The position numbers were made by a program, and so were the translations under genes. From positions 2,914,001 to 2,978,000 of the forward strand of contig MU839828.1 in the NCBI GenBank assembly GCA_030411725.1: DNA of 64,000 bases. The letters are read 5' to 3'. The notes under the pieces were generated by a model. That model saw nothing but the letters and a program-made list of their open reading frames with translations. It did not search any database and was not told the DNA's origin. This document shows positions 45,831 to 56,465 of the stretch, in pieces. The first letter of the stretch is position 1, and each line of letters opens with the position of its first letter. This DNA is from Echria macrotheca (taxonomy: Eukaryota; Ascomycota; Sordariomycetes; Sordariales; Schizotheciaceae).

Positions 45831-47363
45831 CTACTCGGGCGCAACTGGAGGCGCATTGTGCACCAAACACCCGATACACTCGCAGTCGTCCCCACAAGGA
45901 CACGACATGATATTTCCCCCACACGACCCGTCGCTCTGCAGCGGCAGATTGACAAAAAAGTAATTCGCATCCGATAGCCACTGCTCCTCGCCCGGCGCCG
46001 AACCCTCGCTCGGCGTCTGTGCGTCCGGCGGGGATTCCGGAGCTGTCGGATGGCCCTGCGGCGTGCTGGTGGCTATTTCCCCCCCTGACAAGCCATGGGT
46101 GGCGCTCCCGCTCCGGCTACCGTTCGACTCGGCATAGGCATTGTTCACATACTCCAACATCGTCTCGTTGTACGGGTGGACGAGACACCCCAGACACTTG
46201 CAGTCCTTGCCGCAGGTACACTTATAGCTGGTGCCCAGCTCGCCGGGAGTGCCGTTGGCTGGCGACGTCGCTTGGGGCGCATTGGCCACCACGGGCTGCG
46301 ACGCCACCTGCTGGTACATCCCACGGTCGACTGGGTGGTATAGAGAACCGTAATCTGGCGGGTACGTGACAATCGTCGGATACTCAAACGTAGACTCCAG
46401 TCCGGGCTTCAGCTCGACATCAGGCGCATAGTGTTGCGTAAACTCAGTCGTCGACGTCGGCAACCCATTTGCTTCTCCGCCTCCGCCGCCGCCACAGCAG
46501 CTGCTAACCGCCGGCGCTGATCCATTTTGCTTTGGTATCGGGGATGGATCCAGTCCCAGGAGCACCCCCTGACCGTTTAGAGATGACGACTGATTATGCC
46601 CGCCGCCATTCACATAGGGGGGCGGCGGCATGACTGTCCTCAACTCCACGGTCTGGGGAGCATGATTATCCTCGGTTTTGATACCCGGCGGTGAGCCATG
46701 TTGTATCGTATAGTATGGTACTGGAGTCGCGTACATCAAAGGCGGCGGGACCACGAATGCTCCAGGGGGCGCAGGTGAAAAACCAACGCCGTCGAAAATT
46801 AGAGGGTGAGCAGCCTGAGGAAGTGGTACGGGGATGCCGTTCGAAAGCATGGCCAGGGCATTCGTTTCGAGACTCGTACCGCCCGGTGTGACTACGTTGA
46901 CGGACGCTGGATCGACACGGCTCAGGTTCGACGGATCGAACGATTGCTTCCGCCCATTCGACTTCTTGCTCACCCGGAACGATGCTTGTCTCGGCGACGT
47001 TGTCGGCGACTGCTCGGATGGGGTCGAGTTCGTCTGGCTGCCGGTTCCGGGACCGCAACCGCATTTCTGCTTTCGCGGGATGGCGACTTTGAGTCCGCCG
47101 CAGCCACAAGGCTTCCCCGGCGGACAGGGGCACGAGCTCAGGGGGCGGCCTGGTTTCCTGACAGGAACCATGACCCGCTCGTTGAAGTGCTTACAGCTGG
47201 TCGACCGGTGCCCGCGAATACATGGCGAGCTGATGCCGACATGTTAGCTTCCAACATATCTCGAGGTGTGCCGCCGTGACACCGGCCGCAGAGAGCCTGG
47301 CGCTTAGGAGTACAAGAAAAGACAAACGTACCAGGCCATTTTCAGGCCATCGATGATGGGCAT
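45831..47363 (-). CDS. Copper-fist transcription factor (GRISEA/Cuf1/Mac1-like)
   Basis: Exons 47363–47332 and 47229–45831 give 476 residues. The N-terminus MPIIDGLKMACSPCIRGHRS is a copper fist: zinc ligands Cys11, Cys14, Cys23 and His25, then RKPGRP (35–40) for minor-groove contact and the Cys-rich CPCPPGKPCGCGG. Two Cys clusters near the C-terminus, CTCGKDCKCLGCLVH and CPCGDDCECIGCLVH, match the CxCx3CxCx2Cx2H copper-sensing repeats of Mac1, Cuf1 and GRISEA. It likely switches on copper-uptake genes when copper is low and is silenced when the clusters bind Cu(I). The intron splits the DNA-binding domain, right after codon 10. Confidence 0.93.
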
Positions 47364-49089
47364 TTTTAAAGTGTGGTCTCACGGGATGCTACCCCGTGCG
47401 CACTGAATGATGCGGATGCTATCGAGTCCGCCGATACGAAGCAAGGAGAAACAATGGTTATCGCGAAGCCAGGGAGATGTCGCAAAGATTGAGCCGCATA
47501 GCACACCTGGATAGTCAGAACTAGCGACCCAGACTACCCGACCGTGACGCTACACGAGCTCGTGGTTGACACTGCCCAGGCCAGTGTTGTGGCAATCACG
47601 ACAAGCCGAACAGCTCCCGGAAGAAAGCACGGCCGCGCCGCTCGGTTGGTCAACCAGAAGCAGGAGGAGACGCCGGTCAGAGCCGGCCGCAGGAAAAGGC
47701 TGACGATGGGACTGCGCCAGTCTTGCCGAGGGGAAAGGGGGTGGACCGGTCGCCGTGGCTCCTGGCTTCAGAGTCTTGGTCGGGCAGACTGGAAGGTGCT
47801 CGGCCGAAGACCCGCAGCGTCTGGGACAAACCACAACGACTTCAGCAGCACCGGGAGCGGAAAACAGACGGAAGTTTCTGCGTGCGAGCAGGCGGGGAGG
47901 GGCAAAGTGACGGCAGCAGACGGAGCGGAGGCTAGTATCACGCCATGTGGTGCCCCGGACGTCCAGAGGGTATCCTCGGCGGCTGATCCGCGAAGGCTGC
48001 GTGTTGACGGGTGTGCGGTGATCCGGGTTGGCGGTTCCCCTGGGGCGACGCCGAGAGGGTCTGTTGTTGTGACGGTTGGAATTCGCAGTCTCGGATAGAG
48101 AGGCTGGAGCCAGAGAGGTTCCCGGGAGAGGGGCGGTTGCGAAGAAAGAAGCAGCGGCACAGCTTACGACGGGACTTTGCGGTACACCATGCGCGGTCTC
48201 CCGGCCTCCCAACTGCGCGTCACGGCCGGTATGGATGTGCGAGACGGCGGTTGATTCGACCCAGGGGTGGTGCCTTGAGAGTCGAGCTCGTTCTTTGGTG
48301 GGGTGCGGCGTGGACGGAGAGGACTGAGCAAGTTTCCATTGGCCGAGCGCCGTGTGCCCTGTGCGCTTGGCAAGCCCTCCGTGACGGACAGCTCTTGAGG
48401 CTGCCGGCTGCGCGGGACACCTGGCGTGGGGCGTCTATTCTACGCAGAGGGGTCTGGCCCCTCGCTTCAAATCTGTGCCGAAGTCTTGGTTCACCTTCCG
48501 CCTTGGGCCCGTCAGCTGCGTTCAGCGAGCGAACAGCCTATTTATTCACGGAATCCTAGACGCGTGCTCGGGCTTGTTGTTAGCGACTCGGGTTCCAGTC
48601 CTTGCTTCGGACGGAGTCCTTCACGCCCGCGCCAAAAGACTGGTTCCGACGAAGGAATTCGGCCTACAAACTATTTGCTGCACACCAGGCAGATCTCTGC
48701 GAACCGAGCCAACTTTGCCTTGCCGTGAGATCCGCAATGTTGCCGTGAGGCTTGCTTCAGCTGCTCCGCTACCACCACACCAATGCCCATCCTCGCCAAC
48801 CTGACAGTTACGTATATTACTAACCATTATGCCCATTTTAGTCAAGTAGTAGGTTGGCAGGTTGGGGGCGCGTGGCATTAAACCGGGTCTCCGCGGCGCT
48901 ACTAACCCGTAAGCGTTTGCGTGTAAGAGGCGATTGAACCAACGACCATGACTGCTTACACCTGGAAGGCCAGCTATCTCCCGAATGTCCAACAGCATCC
49001 GTGCGAGCCCACGAAAACAACAAGTTGCACAAACAGCCACTCCGGCCCGAACAACGATTCGAATGATGGGTTGGTGTAAATTTGGTGTG
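47364..49089. other. 1.7-kb stretch without a supported gene
   Basis: The left part is the upstream region of the copper-fist gene. Frames of 130–220 codons exist on both strands (for example 47550–48212 −), but they overlap each other, are Arg/Pro/Ser-rich and show no domain. The sequence is GC-rich, so long random frames are expected. No RNA gene was recognised. Confidence 0.45.
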
Positions 49090-51594
49090 CTAGCCTCCGT
49101 CCTCGGAGTCCGAGCCGGCAAACATGTCGACGGCTCTCATCCTCTTCCTCGATGGCGGGGCTTTAGTAGCCGTCATCTTGAACCCAGTGACAGGTATGTC
49201 CTGTCCGCTCGTCGCCGTGCCCTCGGCTTTTTCGTCCAGCCCGCCCATATCTGTGTCGCCATGGCTCACCGGTCCGCGAATCAAGGTGAAAAGATCTTCA
49301 TCCGGGTCGCCGTCGAGATCTTCGTCCGAGAAGAGCTCCTCGATGCCTGACGAGTACTGCATTCGCGGAGACTGCGCATCGCCATCGGTATCTCCCGTCT
49401 CTAGTATCCTGTCGAGGTACTCCTGCCCTTCGGCCGTTGGCGACGGGTGACCTGATGGGTTGTGTTCCGACGCCGGTTGGGTGGCTTCAATGATTTTGAG
49501 AGAATCTCTTCCTCCGACCGCTGCCTCCACTGGTTTCCAACGACCCGTATCCTTCTTTGTCGTGTCGACGGGAATCGGTTCTTTGGCTGGTAGCGGTGGG
49601 TTCTCGAAACTGTTGACGAAAAAGGCATGTGTCTCGACTGGGAACACACACCATCCCTCCCAGAGGTTGAGGACCAATCCTACACTTCGTTTCCACTTGT
49701 CGGCGCGGAGCCGCCCCCAGTTCAGTTTGTCACCCATAGAGCCAAGTAACTCAAACGTTTTCCGCTTCCGCAAGGCCACCTCGAAGTGCTGCCGGTAGCG
49801 CCAGGCATGCCGTATGCCACTTGTAGATGCCGACGAGAGAACGTCGTTAATGACATAGAGGCCAAGCAGGCGCGCCGCGCTCATGTCTGTTGTCTCAGTG
49901 GTGGATTTCTCGCCAGGCGCTGGCGAGGCCTCGCGAGATTCTGCGTCCTCGGCGTCCTTGTCCTTTCTCCCGGCCTTGGAATGCAGATTGGCCGACGTGT
50001 ACGCAAATGGCAGTTCGATGTTGGATATGATCATGTCGACGATCTCGCTAGCGCCGCGGCTAGCGTGGGTAATCGCAAATGCTGTGATACGTGCAATGTC
50101 GCCCTTCCTGATCCTCGACAAGGTTGTGGGTAGTCGAGCCAAAAGGTGCGTCAACTTTGCCTTGTCGAGAGGGTTCAAGAACGTATCCTCTTGCTCATTG
50201 ACCCCGCCACCTGGTTCTGCCTGCCGGTTTTGCTCGTCTTCAAAATCCTCCTCATCGTCAGAGTGGTACTCTGAGTCGGAAACGAATTCATCCACCGTGG
50301 TGGTATATTCGTATGCGAGAGGTTGATCGGGAGTCTTCCAGGCATGGCTGCCATCAAAGAGAGGGACGTACTTCGTTTTCGATTCAAACCCGGTGATGAT
50401 CTTCCACAGTGTGAAGCGGTAGTAAACAGCGTCTTCGCTGCGCGCATCCCATATCCATGCCCACTCTTCGTCGCGCTGGACGTTGGGGCGTGACATCAAC
50501 AGCGCTTCGGACTCGACGCCAAACTCCAGCACCATCTCGATCACTGTGTGAATCATACGGAGCTTCCTGATGTCTTTGGGTGGTTTGACTGGCACGTGAA
50601 AGAGTCCGCCTCGACCCAGGGGGCCACCGAGAGGCGGCCCATAGGAGGATGGGGGAGCATAGCCACGACCGTGTCCTATCTGCAGCGGGCCTTGGGTTAC
50701 TGGAGCATCCTCAACTCGTTTTGCGCCAAAGGGATTCGAGACTGTGGTGGAGGACGACGCCAAGGTAGTAAGGCCGGATGCGATCGCGGCCGACGACAGA
50801 TGCCTGTGTATAGACAAGAAGTAGCCCAGTCCGAGATAGCGATTCTGTAGCGTGCTTACGGCCGCATCGATCTCGGTCGCCGGGGTCTCCTTGGAGAGTG
50901 TTACGATTGCCGCGATCGATCTGCGCTCGGTAGAGCCTGGCGCCGTTGGGGGTACAATCTTGACGTTCTCGACGGTCAAGTTTGGCGGGATTATCGTCTT
51001 GATGAATGCTGGAGAAGTTCCGGGGGGCAGATTCGCGAGGCGCAATGTCGGTTTCGATATTGCCTTTTCCTCAGCCCGGTCGACCGCAGGCACCGCCTTG
51101 TCTTCATCGTCGCTGGCATCGAATGCCTTGGAAAGCGATCCAGGCTCGCGGTCCTCAAAGCCTAGTCTTCCACGCACGTCGTCCGCTTCCCGCTGAAATC
51201 CTTGTTGAGAGCCATCGAAATGTCTCTTCTTCCCGAAAGAGGATGGCACTGGGCCTAGGCTGCCGGGGCCACTCTTGGGGGTGCTCGCGGATATGCCAAA
51301 GTGTCGTTTTCCTGGACCACCATAGGGTGTTTGGCTTCCAAATGCTGGCCTCTCTGGGGGGCCAGAGCCAAATCTCGAGGGTCCGGCGCGTTGGCCGTAG
51401 GGAGAGGAGGAGGTGTCGTCGTCATGGTCGAAGCTCTTGACGAAGTCCTGGAGGACAGCTGCCGTCTCTGCAGCCTCGCGTCGTTTTTTCGCTTCGGCTT
51501 CGGCCTTTTGCCGCTCGAATGCCGATTGTTTGCTCGGCTGGTGCAGCTTCGCCTCGACGTCAGGGAACTCGGCGATCTTCTTGTTGGAGGACAT
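49090..51594 (-). CDS. U2SURP: U2 snRNP-associated splicing factor, SR140/U2SURP type
   Basis: Intronless, 834 residues. An N-terminal charged helix (FERQKAEAEAKKRREAAE) and a Gly/Pro/Phe-rich linker come first. An RRM-like domain lies at about 182–263 (TLRLANLPP as RNP2). A SURP module is at about 341–400 (IRKLRMIHTVIEMVLEFG, DAVYYRFTLWKI). A CID domain is at about 475–660 (LTHLLARLPTTLSRIRKGDI, LLGLYVINDVLSSAS), interrupted by an acidic loop at 540–570. The order RRM–SURP–CID is diagnostic for U2SURP. The CID may bind the RNA polymerase II tail. The C-terminus is acidic and ends in a possible nuclear signal (PPSRKRMRAVD). Role: pre-mRNA splicing with the U2 particle. Confidence 0.9.
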   Translation of the reverse strand: MSSNKKIAEFPDVEAKLHQPSKQSAFERQKAEAEAKKRREAAETAAVLQDFVKSFDHDDDTSSSPYGQRAGPSRFGSGPPERPAFGSQTPYGGPGKRHFGISASTPKSGPGSLGPVPSSFGKKRHFDGSQQGFQREADDVRGRLGFEDREPGSLSKAFDASDDEDKAVPAVDRAEEKAISKPTLRLANLPPGTSPAFIKTIIPPNLTVENVKIVPPTAPGSTERRSIAAIVTLSKETPATEIDAAVSTLQNRYLGLGYFLSIHRHLSSAAIASGLTTLASSSTTVSNPFGAKRVEDAPVTQGPLQIGHGRGYAPPSSYGPPLGGPLGRGGLFHVPVKPPKDIRKLRMIHTVIEMVLEFGVESEALLMSRPNVQRDEEWAWIWDARSEDAVYYRFTLWKIITGFESKTKYVPLFDGSHAWKTPDQPLAYEYTTTVDEFVSDSEYHSDDEEDFEDEQNRQAEPGGGVNEQEDTFLNPLDKAKLTHLLARLPTTLSRIRKGDIARITAFAITHASRGASEIVDMIISNIELPFAYTSANLHSKAGRKDKDAEDAESREASPAPGEKSTTETTDMSAARLLGLYVINDVLSSASTSGIRHAWRYRQHFEVALRKRKTFELLGSMGDKLNWGRLRADKWKRSVGLVLNLWEGWCVFPVETHAFFVNSFENPPLPAKEPIPVDTTKKDTGRWKPVEAAVGGRDSLKIIEATQPASEHNPSGHPSPTAEGQEYLDRILETGDTDGDAQSPRMQYSSGIEELFSDEDLDGDPDEDLFTLIRGPVSHGDTDMGGLDEKAEGTATSGQDIPVTGFKMTATKAPPSRKRMRAVDMFAGSDSEDGG

Positions 51595-52160
51595 ACTGAG
51601 CGCGTGGATGGTGACCGCTCATATTGGACTCGATTTGGCTCGTTGTTGGGGGAAGCTGGGCTTCGCGACCGAGCTGTGCTCACCTGGACCTCTGGCGGGG
51701 AGTCCGTGCGCCAGGGACTCTTTGCGGAGGATACCAACACCGCAATGACTTAGAACATGGTTCTAATCTTGGTGATCTGACACGGCTCACAATCGTATTA
51801 ACCGCCGGAATTAGAATGATCACAACGTTCAGTATGACATATGTTCCTGCAGCAATTGCAAAGTGGCTCCAAACGCATTCCGGTGTGTATCGCGTACCCT
51901 AACCCTGAACCTTGAACACCCGGTGGGGGATTTTGATGGAAAGGCTCTTAGCTTCAGGAATTGGTATATTCAAAGCCTTGGTATATTCTACGGAGTGACA
52001 AAGAGAATCAACGCTGTTTGGGTTCGCGTGGAATATCATATGGTCTCGGTGCCAAGCCCAGACATTAGTTATTCTATGGGCCAAACGCTTTGCCGTCGAA
52101 ATGCCACTTAAACCTTGGAAATTCGACAAGCCGCATGGGCACCTTGGTATGTTCCATACT

Positions 52161-52551
52161 TACCGCATACACTCGCGAATAAGGGTTTACTCCACTTTGC
52201 CGGCCCTTACCTGCTAGAGCCAATAACACCAGGTGCTGGAAGCCTCTGAGCAGGCCAAGCACGCCTCACAATCTTTACCCTGGGAAACCCGCTTTTCAGT
52301 CCAGTCAAATCGTTTCCAGCGCTCCAGGGAGCTGGCAAAAGGCTTTAAGCTAACGACGGGAGCGCTGGGGGAGCGCTGGGGGAGCGCTGGGGAGCCCTAC
52401 AACGGCAACTGAAGTGGTTGGCTGAAGTGATGATGCGAGATTGTGAAGTGTGCTTGGCCTGCTCAGAGGCTTCGAGTGCCTGGTGTTATTGGCTCTAGCA
52501 GGTAAGGGCCGGCAAAGTGGAGTAAACCCTTATTCGCGAATGTTTGCGGTA
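52161..52551. mobile_element. MITE with 114-bp terminal inverted repeats and TA target site
   Basis: Positions 52161–52274 and 52438–52551 are inverted copies differing at about 7 of 114 positions. Both ends are TA|CCGCA…, and the similarity stops exactly at the TA, as expected for TA target-site duplication. The 163-bp core has no coding capacity and holds a three-copy 11-bp tandem repeat. It is a non-autonomous Tc1/mariner-like or fold-back element, lying in a promoter region. Family name not assigned. Confidence 0.9.
52361..52393. repeat. 11-bp tandem repeat, three copies
   Basis: The unit AGCGCTGGGGG is repeated three times inside the MITE core. Each copy contains the 6-bp palindrome AGCGCT. 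Confidence 0.9.
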
Positions 52552-53358
52552 CGTCAACGGTCGGACGGGAGAACGCGTGCTCATAAAATATAAGGTCCAC
52601 ATTGCGTCTGCGGTAATTACTCTCGAAACGCTGTCTCAAGACCTTCAAGCAGAGGCTGATGAGGCGGGTCCTATGCACTTATCGTAGAAGCACAATCTGT
52701 CACCCCTTGAAGGAGATTGCAGTTTGATGCAGCTCAAAACAAAAAAGACAAAAAATAGCCCCAAATATGTAGAGGACGGCGTATCGCATGTGTCTCTGAG
52801 AAATAAGATATTTCCCGTGGAAAAGAACATACAGCAGCAGCTGGAACGACAGTGACAGAGGGGGAAGACGTGTTAGGGCACGCGAAGCCTGCCACCATTT
52901 TAGCGTACATGATGAGACCACACCAGCCGGTTGGACGGGTAGAAGGGATTCCAGCTTTGTTTCGAACATACATCTCCCAACTTCTCCTCATTTCTGCCGA
53001 TTCCAAACGCAGATCAACTCAGCGGTTCTTTCCATCCCTCTTTAGCGACACCAAGGCACAACAGCAGCTGATCGTGGATCCCCGGCATTCCTCCGGCGTC
53101 CTTGAAACACAGGCTGCCCACACACCCGAGTCCCGACGTGCCGCTGGGGGACAAAGGCCAAAGCCCGACCTGCGTTGTTGGCTGCGTGTGCCAACGCAAG
53201 AGACACACTGCCCAGTTGCCAGGTCCTCTCGGCCGGAACTCGCAACCCCGCTGGTACGATAAACCGGAAAAACAACTGTGTAGCCGCCGCTGCTGCTGCC
53301 TCGCTTGTCTATCTGCCCGTGACCTGCGAGGTTGTCCGTGCCTCGACCGGCTATCAAA

Positions 53359-54813
53359 ATGGACTCAGCGTCTCCTCCCTCCTCCACTCTACCCACTTCT
53401 CTTCCTCAACAGCGGCCTAGCGCCTTCTCTCCCCCTTCCTCCATCCTCATCATCGGCTCTGGCGTTTTTGGCCTCAGCACTGCCTGGGCCCTCGCACGGC
53501 GCGACACCTTCTCGCAATGCTCCATCACTGTCATCGACCGGTCTGACCCCTCACAGCCCGACGCCGGCGTCTTCCCTGCACGCGATGCTGCTAGCATCGA
53601 CACTAGCCGCATCATCCGTGCTGACTACTCCGACGCTTCCTATGCCGCGCTAGCCGCCGAGGCCCAGGTGCAATGGCGAAAGCAGAATCAAACATCGGAC
53701 CTAGGTGCTGAGGGGCGCTACAGCGAGAGCGGCCTCGTTCTTGTCGCCGATGCGGGGCCGACTCGAGCCCCCGGTGAAATCATTGACAAGTCCAGCCTGA
53801 CCGGCATGGACTATGTCCGGTTCAGCTGGGACAACGTGCGGTCCATGGCCTCGAGCGACCCTGACTGGGCCGGACGGATCCACGAGCTGCCCAACCCCGC
53901 CGCTATTCGCGAACAACTCGGCACCGGTGGCAGCTCGGGGACCTGGGGATACTTCAACGGCGGGAGCGGCTGGGCAGACGCCGAGGCATCGATGGCCTGG
54001 CTATTCGACCAAGTCGTCGCAACCGGCCGTGTCGTCTTCGTCCATGGCGATGTGGTGTCTCTGCAGTCCCACGACAATTCCGTCACCGGCGCAAAGCTCT
54101 CAGATGGCCGGATGTTCTCGGCCGACCTCGTCGTCCTCGCAGCCGGTGCCTGGACAGGCGGTCTGATCGATCTCTCGGGCCAGGTCACCGCCACCGGCCA
54201 AGTCCTCGGCTACCTGGACCTCACCGAAGCAGAACAAGAACAGCTCGGCAAGATGCCCGTCATCCTGAACATGTCAAGCGGTCTGTTCATCATCCCACCG
54301 CGGAACCGCATGCTCAAGATCGCCCGCCACGCCTACGGCTACCTCAACCCGACGAGCCTGGCACCACTTGCCTCGTCCACCACGACGCCCTCGCAACCCG
54401 TGTCATACCCGCTCACACACCTCACCGACCCGTCGCTGTCGATCCCGAAAGAAGGAGCCGACGACCTCCGCAGAGCCATACAGGAGATGGTCCCGCTCCC
54501 CGGACTGGCCGAGCGTCCATTTACAAAAACACGCATCTGCTGGTACGCAGACACGCCCACGGCCGACTTCATCGTCGACTACCATCCGCATTGGACTGGG
54601 CTGTTCGTCGCAACCGGCGACAGCGGGCACGCTTTCAAGTTCATGCCTGTCCTCGGGGACAAGATCGTCGACTGCATCACGCACAACTGTCCTCGCGAGT
54701 TCCTGGGCAAGTGGAATTGGAAATCGTCGGCAGCCACGGTCGTTACGGAAGACGGGAGCAGAGGAGGGATATCAGGATTGATCTTGTCGAGAGAGTTAAA
54801 CAGGGATAATTGA
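53359..54813 (+). CDS. FAD-dependent oxidoreductase, amadoriase/sarcosine-oxidase-like
   Basis: Intronless, 484 residues from the first ATG at 53359 (MDSASPP). The FAD-binding ILIIGSGVFGLSTAWAL is near residue 28. SIDTSRIIRADYSD follows, a hallmark of fructosyl amino acid oxidases and L-pipecolate/sarcosine oxidases. The C-terminal RICWYADTPTADFIVDYHP has Cys394 in the place of the cysteine that links FAD covalently in this family. FVATGDSGHAFKFMPVLGDK closes the FAD site. It would oxidise a secondary amine or a glycated amino acid, giving hydrogen peroxide. There is no C-terminal SKL-like peroxisomal signal (it ends NRDN). The exact substrate is unsure. Confidence 0.88.
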   Translation: MDSASPPSSTLPTSLPQQRPSAFSPPSSILIIGSGVFGLSTAWALARRDTFSQCSITVIDRSDPSQPDAGVFPARDAASIDTSRIIRADYSDASYAALAAEAQVQWRKQNQTSDLGAEGRYSESGLVLVADAGPTRAPGEIIDKSSLTGMDYVRFSWDNVRSMASSDPDWAGRIHELPNPAAIREQLGTGGSSGTWGYFNGGSGWADAEASMAWLFDQVVATGRVVFVHGDVVSLQSHDNSVTGAKLSDGRMFSADLVVLAAGAWTGGLIDLSGQVTATGQVLGYLDLTEAEQEQLGKMPVILNMSSGLFIIPPRNRMLKIARHAYGYLNPTSLAPLASSTTTPSQPVSYPLTHLTDPSLSIPKEGADDLRRAIQEMVPLPGLAERPFTKTRICWYADTPTADFIVDYHPHWTGLFVATGDSGHAFKFMPVLGDKIVDCITHNCPREFLGKWNWKSSAATVVTEDGSRGGISGLILSRELNRDN

Positions 54814-55536
54814 GCTTGTCTATAAGATCTGAATGGGCAAATAATCAGGTACGTCAACACGAAAATCACCAAATGCAAGCATGGCTTAAGCAAGGTTTAG
54901 GATAACTGAGGCATTGAAGGCTAAACACCATGACTAAAACTCAACGCTCCAGAACTCGCAAGAGAACGAGTACCTGTGTCATGTAGCTGTTGCCGGTGAC
55001 CGAAGCCTTCATGCCCTTTCCATCAGGCAGCTCAAACCCACTCGTGGCTGTTATGAGTCGATACTGCGAAGGACTGTATCCAGCGATCTTGGTTGCATTG
55101 CCAGAGCAAGACCGGTGACAGTCGCAGTCTGTGGGCATTCCCAACTCCTTCAACTCCTACGCATACCCTTTCCCCGGGTAGCGGATTAAGACAACAATCG
55201 ACCCGCGCTAATTGCCGTCGCGCGCATTTTGATGACGCAGCCATGCGCAATCTATGTGGATATCAAGGCATCCTATGCCTCGATTCGAAACATCCCTCCT
55301 GTAAGTTTCCTTTGCCGAACGCCGGTGCAATGCAGTGACTGAAGAGGGAAAAAAGCAGATGATACAACATCTGAACGCAGCTCCGCAGATGAGAGCTGTA
55401 GCCCAGAAAGCTTTTGGTGGGTATGATGTCGTGACCTCATGAGAGAGTTAAGGGTGGTAGTGAGGGTGATAGTGTACAAGTCGTAACGCTGAGAGGTGGC
55501 GCACGGATCCGGTGGCGTGCAGTTTTCCGAGAGACT
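54814..55536. other. Convergent 3' region between the oxidoreductase and TBP
   Basis: 723 bp, no gene seen. It probably carries both 3'UTRs. Short frames on the minus strand have no protein features. Confidence 0.45.
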
Positions 55537-56465
55537 TTAGTTCTTTCGGAAATCTGTGTGATGTTAGCGTTACCGAACGTGAACTATCCAGTGCATGAAA
55601 CGAACCTTGCAGCACAGGGAAGATCATCTCGAAGGCTTGATAGATCTCCTCGCGCACCTTCGCGCCAGTGAGTACGATCTTGCCGCTGACGAAGATCAAG
55701 AGCACAATCTTGGGCTTGATCATGCGGTAGATGAGACCAGGGAACAACTCGGGTTCGTAGGAGCTGAAGTTGTGATGCTTGGAGGCAAGACCCTCGAGAC
55801 GGATGGGGAACTTGATGTCGCAAGAGCCGACGATGTTCTGAATCTTGAAGTCCGTGAACTTGGAGTTGAAGCCAAGCTTCTGGATGATACGTGCGTACTT
55901 GCGAGACGCAAGCTTCGAATCATCTTCCGACTTGGCGCCAGTGACAACCATCTTTCCGCTCGCGAAGATGAGGGCCGTGGTCTTGGGCTCACGAATACGC
56001 ATGATGACAGCCGCGAAACGCTTCGGGTTGTACTGATGCCACAGTTAGACCTTGCACTAGAGGCGAACCTCTCTGCGATCTTGACATACCTCCGCATTCC
56101 GTGCATGGAGAGCAATCGTCTTGAGATCCAAGCGACAATCAAGATTGACGGTGGCGACGATGTTCCTGATCCAAGTCAGCCCACTAGCCCTCTCTGGAAA
56201 CCCAAAGGTGGTCCTACTGGAGAGTGGGCGTCAAGCCACTTCCGTTGGGTGCCGCGCCAGGCGTTGCAGCAGGGGTCGCGGGAGTCACCCCAGTACCGTT
56301 TGCGGCTTGCGCTCCCAGCATCTGACCGTTGGCCGCGGAACTCTTGTCATGGATGGACGAGGGCGGCGTGAGCTCGCCAGCAGCGCCTGGGAACGACAGA
56401 GAGCCGGGCGCAGTGAAGGCCTTGGCCTGCGCGGCATTGGAAGGGTGGGTTTGGATAGCCTCCAT
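55537..56465 (-). CDS. SPT15: TATA-binding protein (TBP)
   Basis: Exons 56465–56218, 56165–56090, 56032–55606 and 55553–55537 give 255 residues. The variable N-terminus (MEAIQTHPSNAAQ…) is Ala/Pro/Gly-rich. The saddle core begins at [40 protein letters not shown] and includes ALIFASGKMVVTGAKSEDDS, NIVGSCDIKFPIRLEG and LIFVSGKIVLTGAKVREE. The last exon has only 17 coding nucleotides and finishes PVLQDFRKN, matching the family's usual end. The general factor is needed by all three nuclear RNA polymerases. One detail differs from a strict consensus: the donor of intron 1 is GTAGGA. Confidence 0.96.

Larger units (their letters stand above)
51595..53358. other. Divergent spacer containing a MITE
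   Basis: It lies between the start codons of U2SURP (−) and the FAD oxidoreductase (+). Apart from the MITE at 52161–52551, no gene is seen. Confidence 0.5.

Noticed and set aside
45439..45963. 174-codon plus-strand frame between EFM7 and the copper-fist gene
   Set aside because: Half of it is antisense to the copper-fist coding sequence and no domain is visible.
47550..48212. 220-codon minus-strand frame upstream of the copper-fist gene
   Set aside because: An equally long frame is open on the opposite strand. Composition is Arg/Pro/Ala/Ser-rich, as expected in GC-rich non-coding DNA.
48880..48985. tRNA-like stretch on the minus strand (GGTCGTTGGTTCAATC… GGTTTAATGCC)
   Set aside because: A- and B-box resemblance is partial, no acceptor stem or T-stem pairs, and no anticodon arm can be formed.
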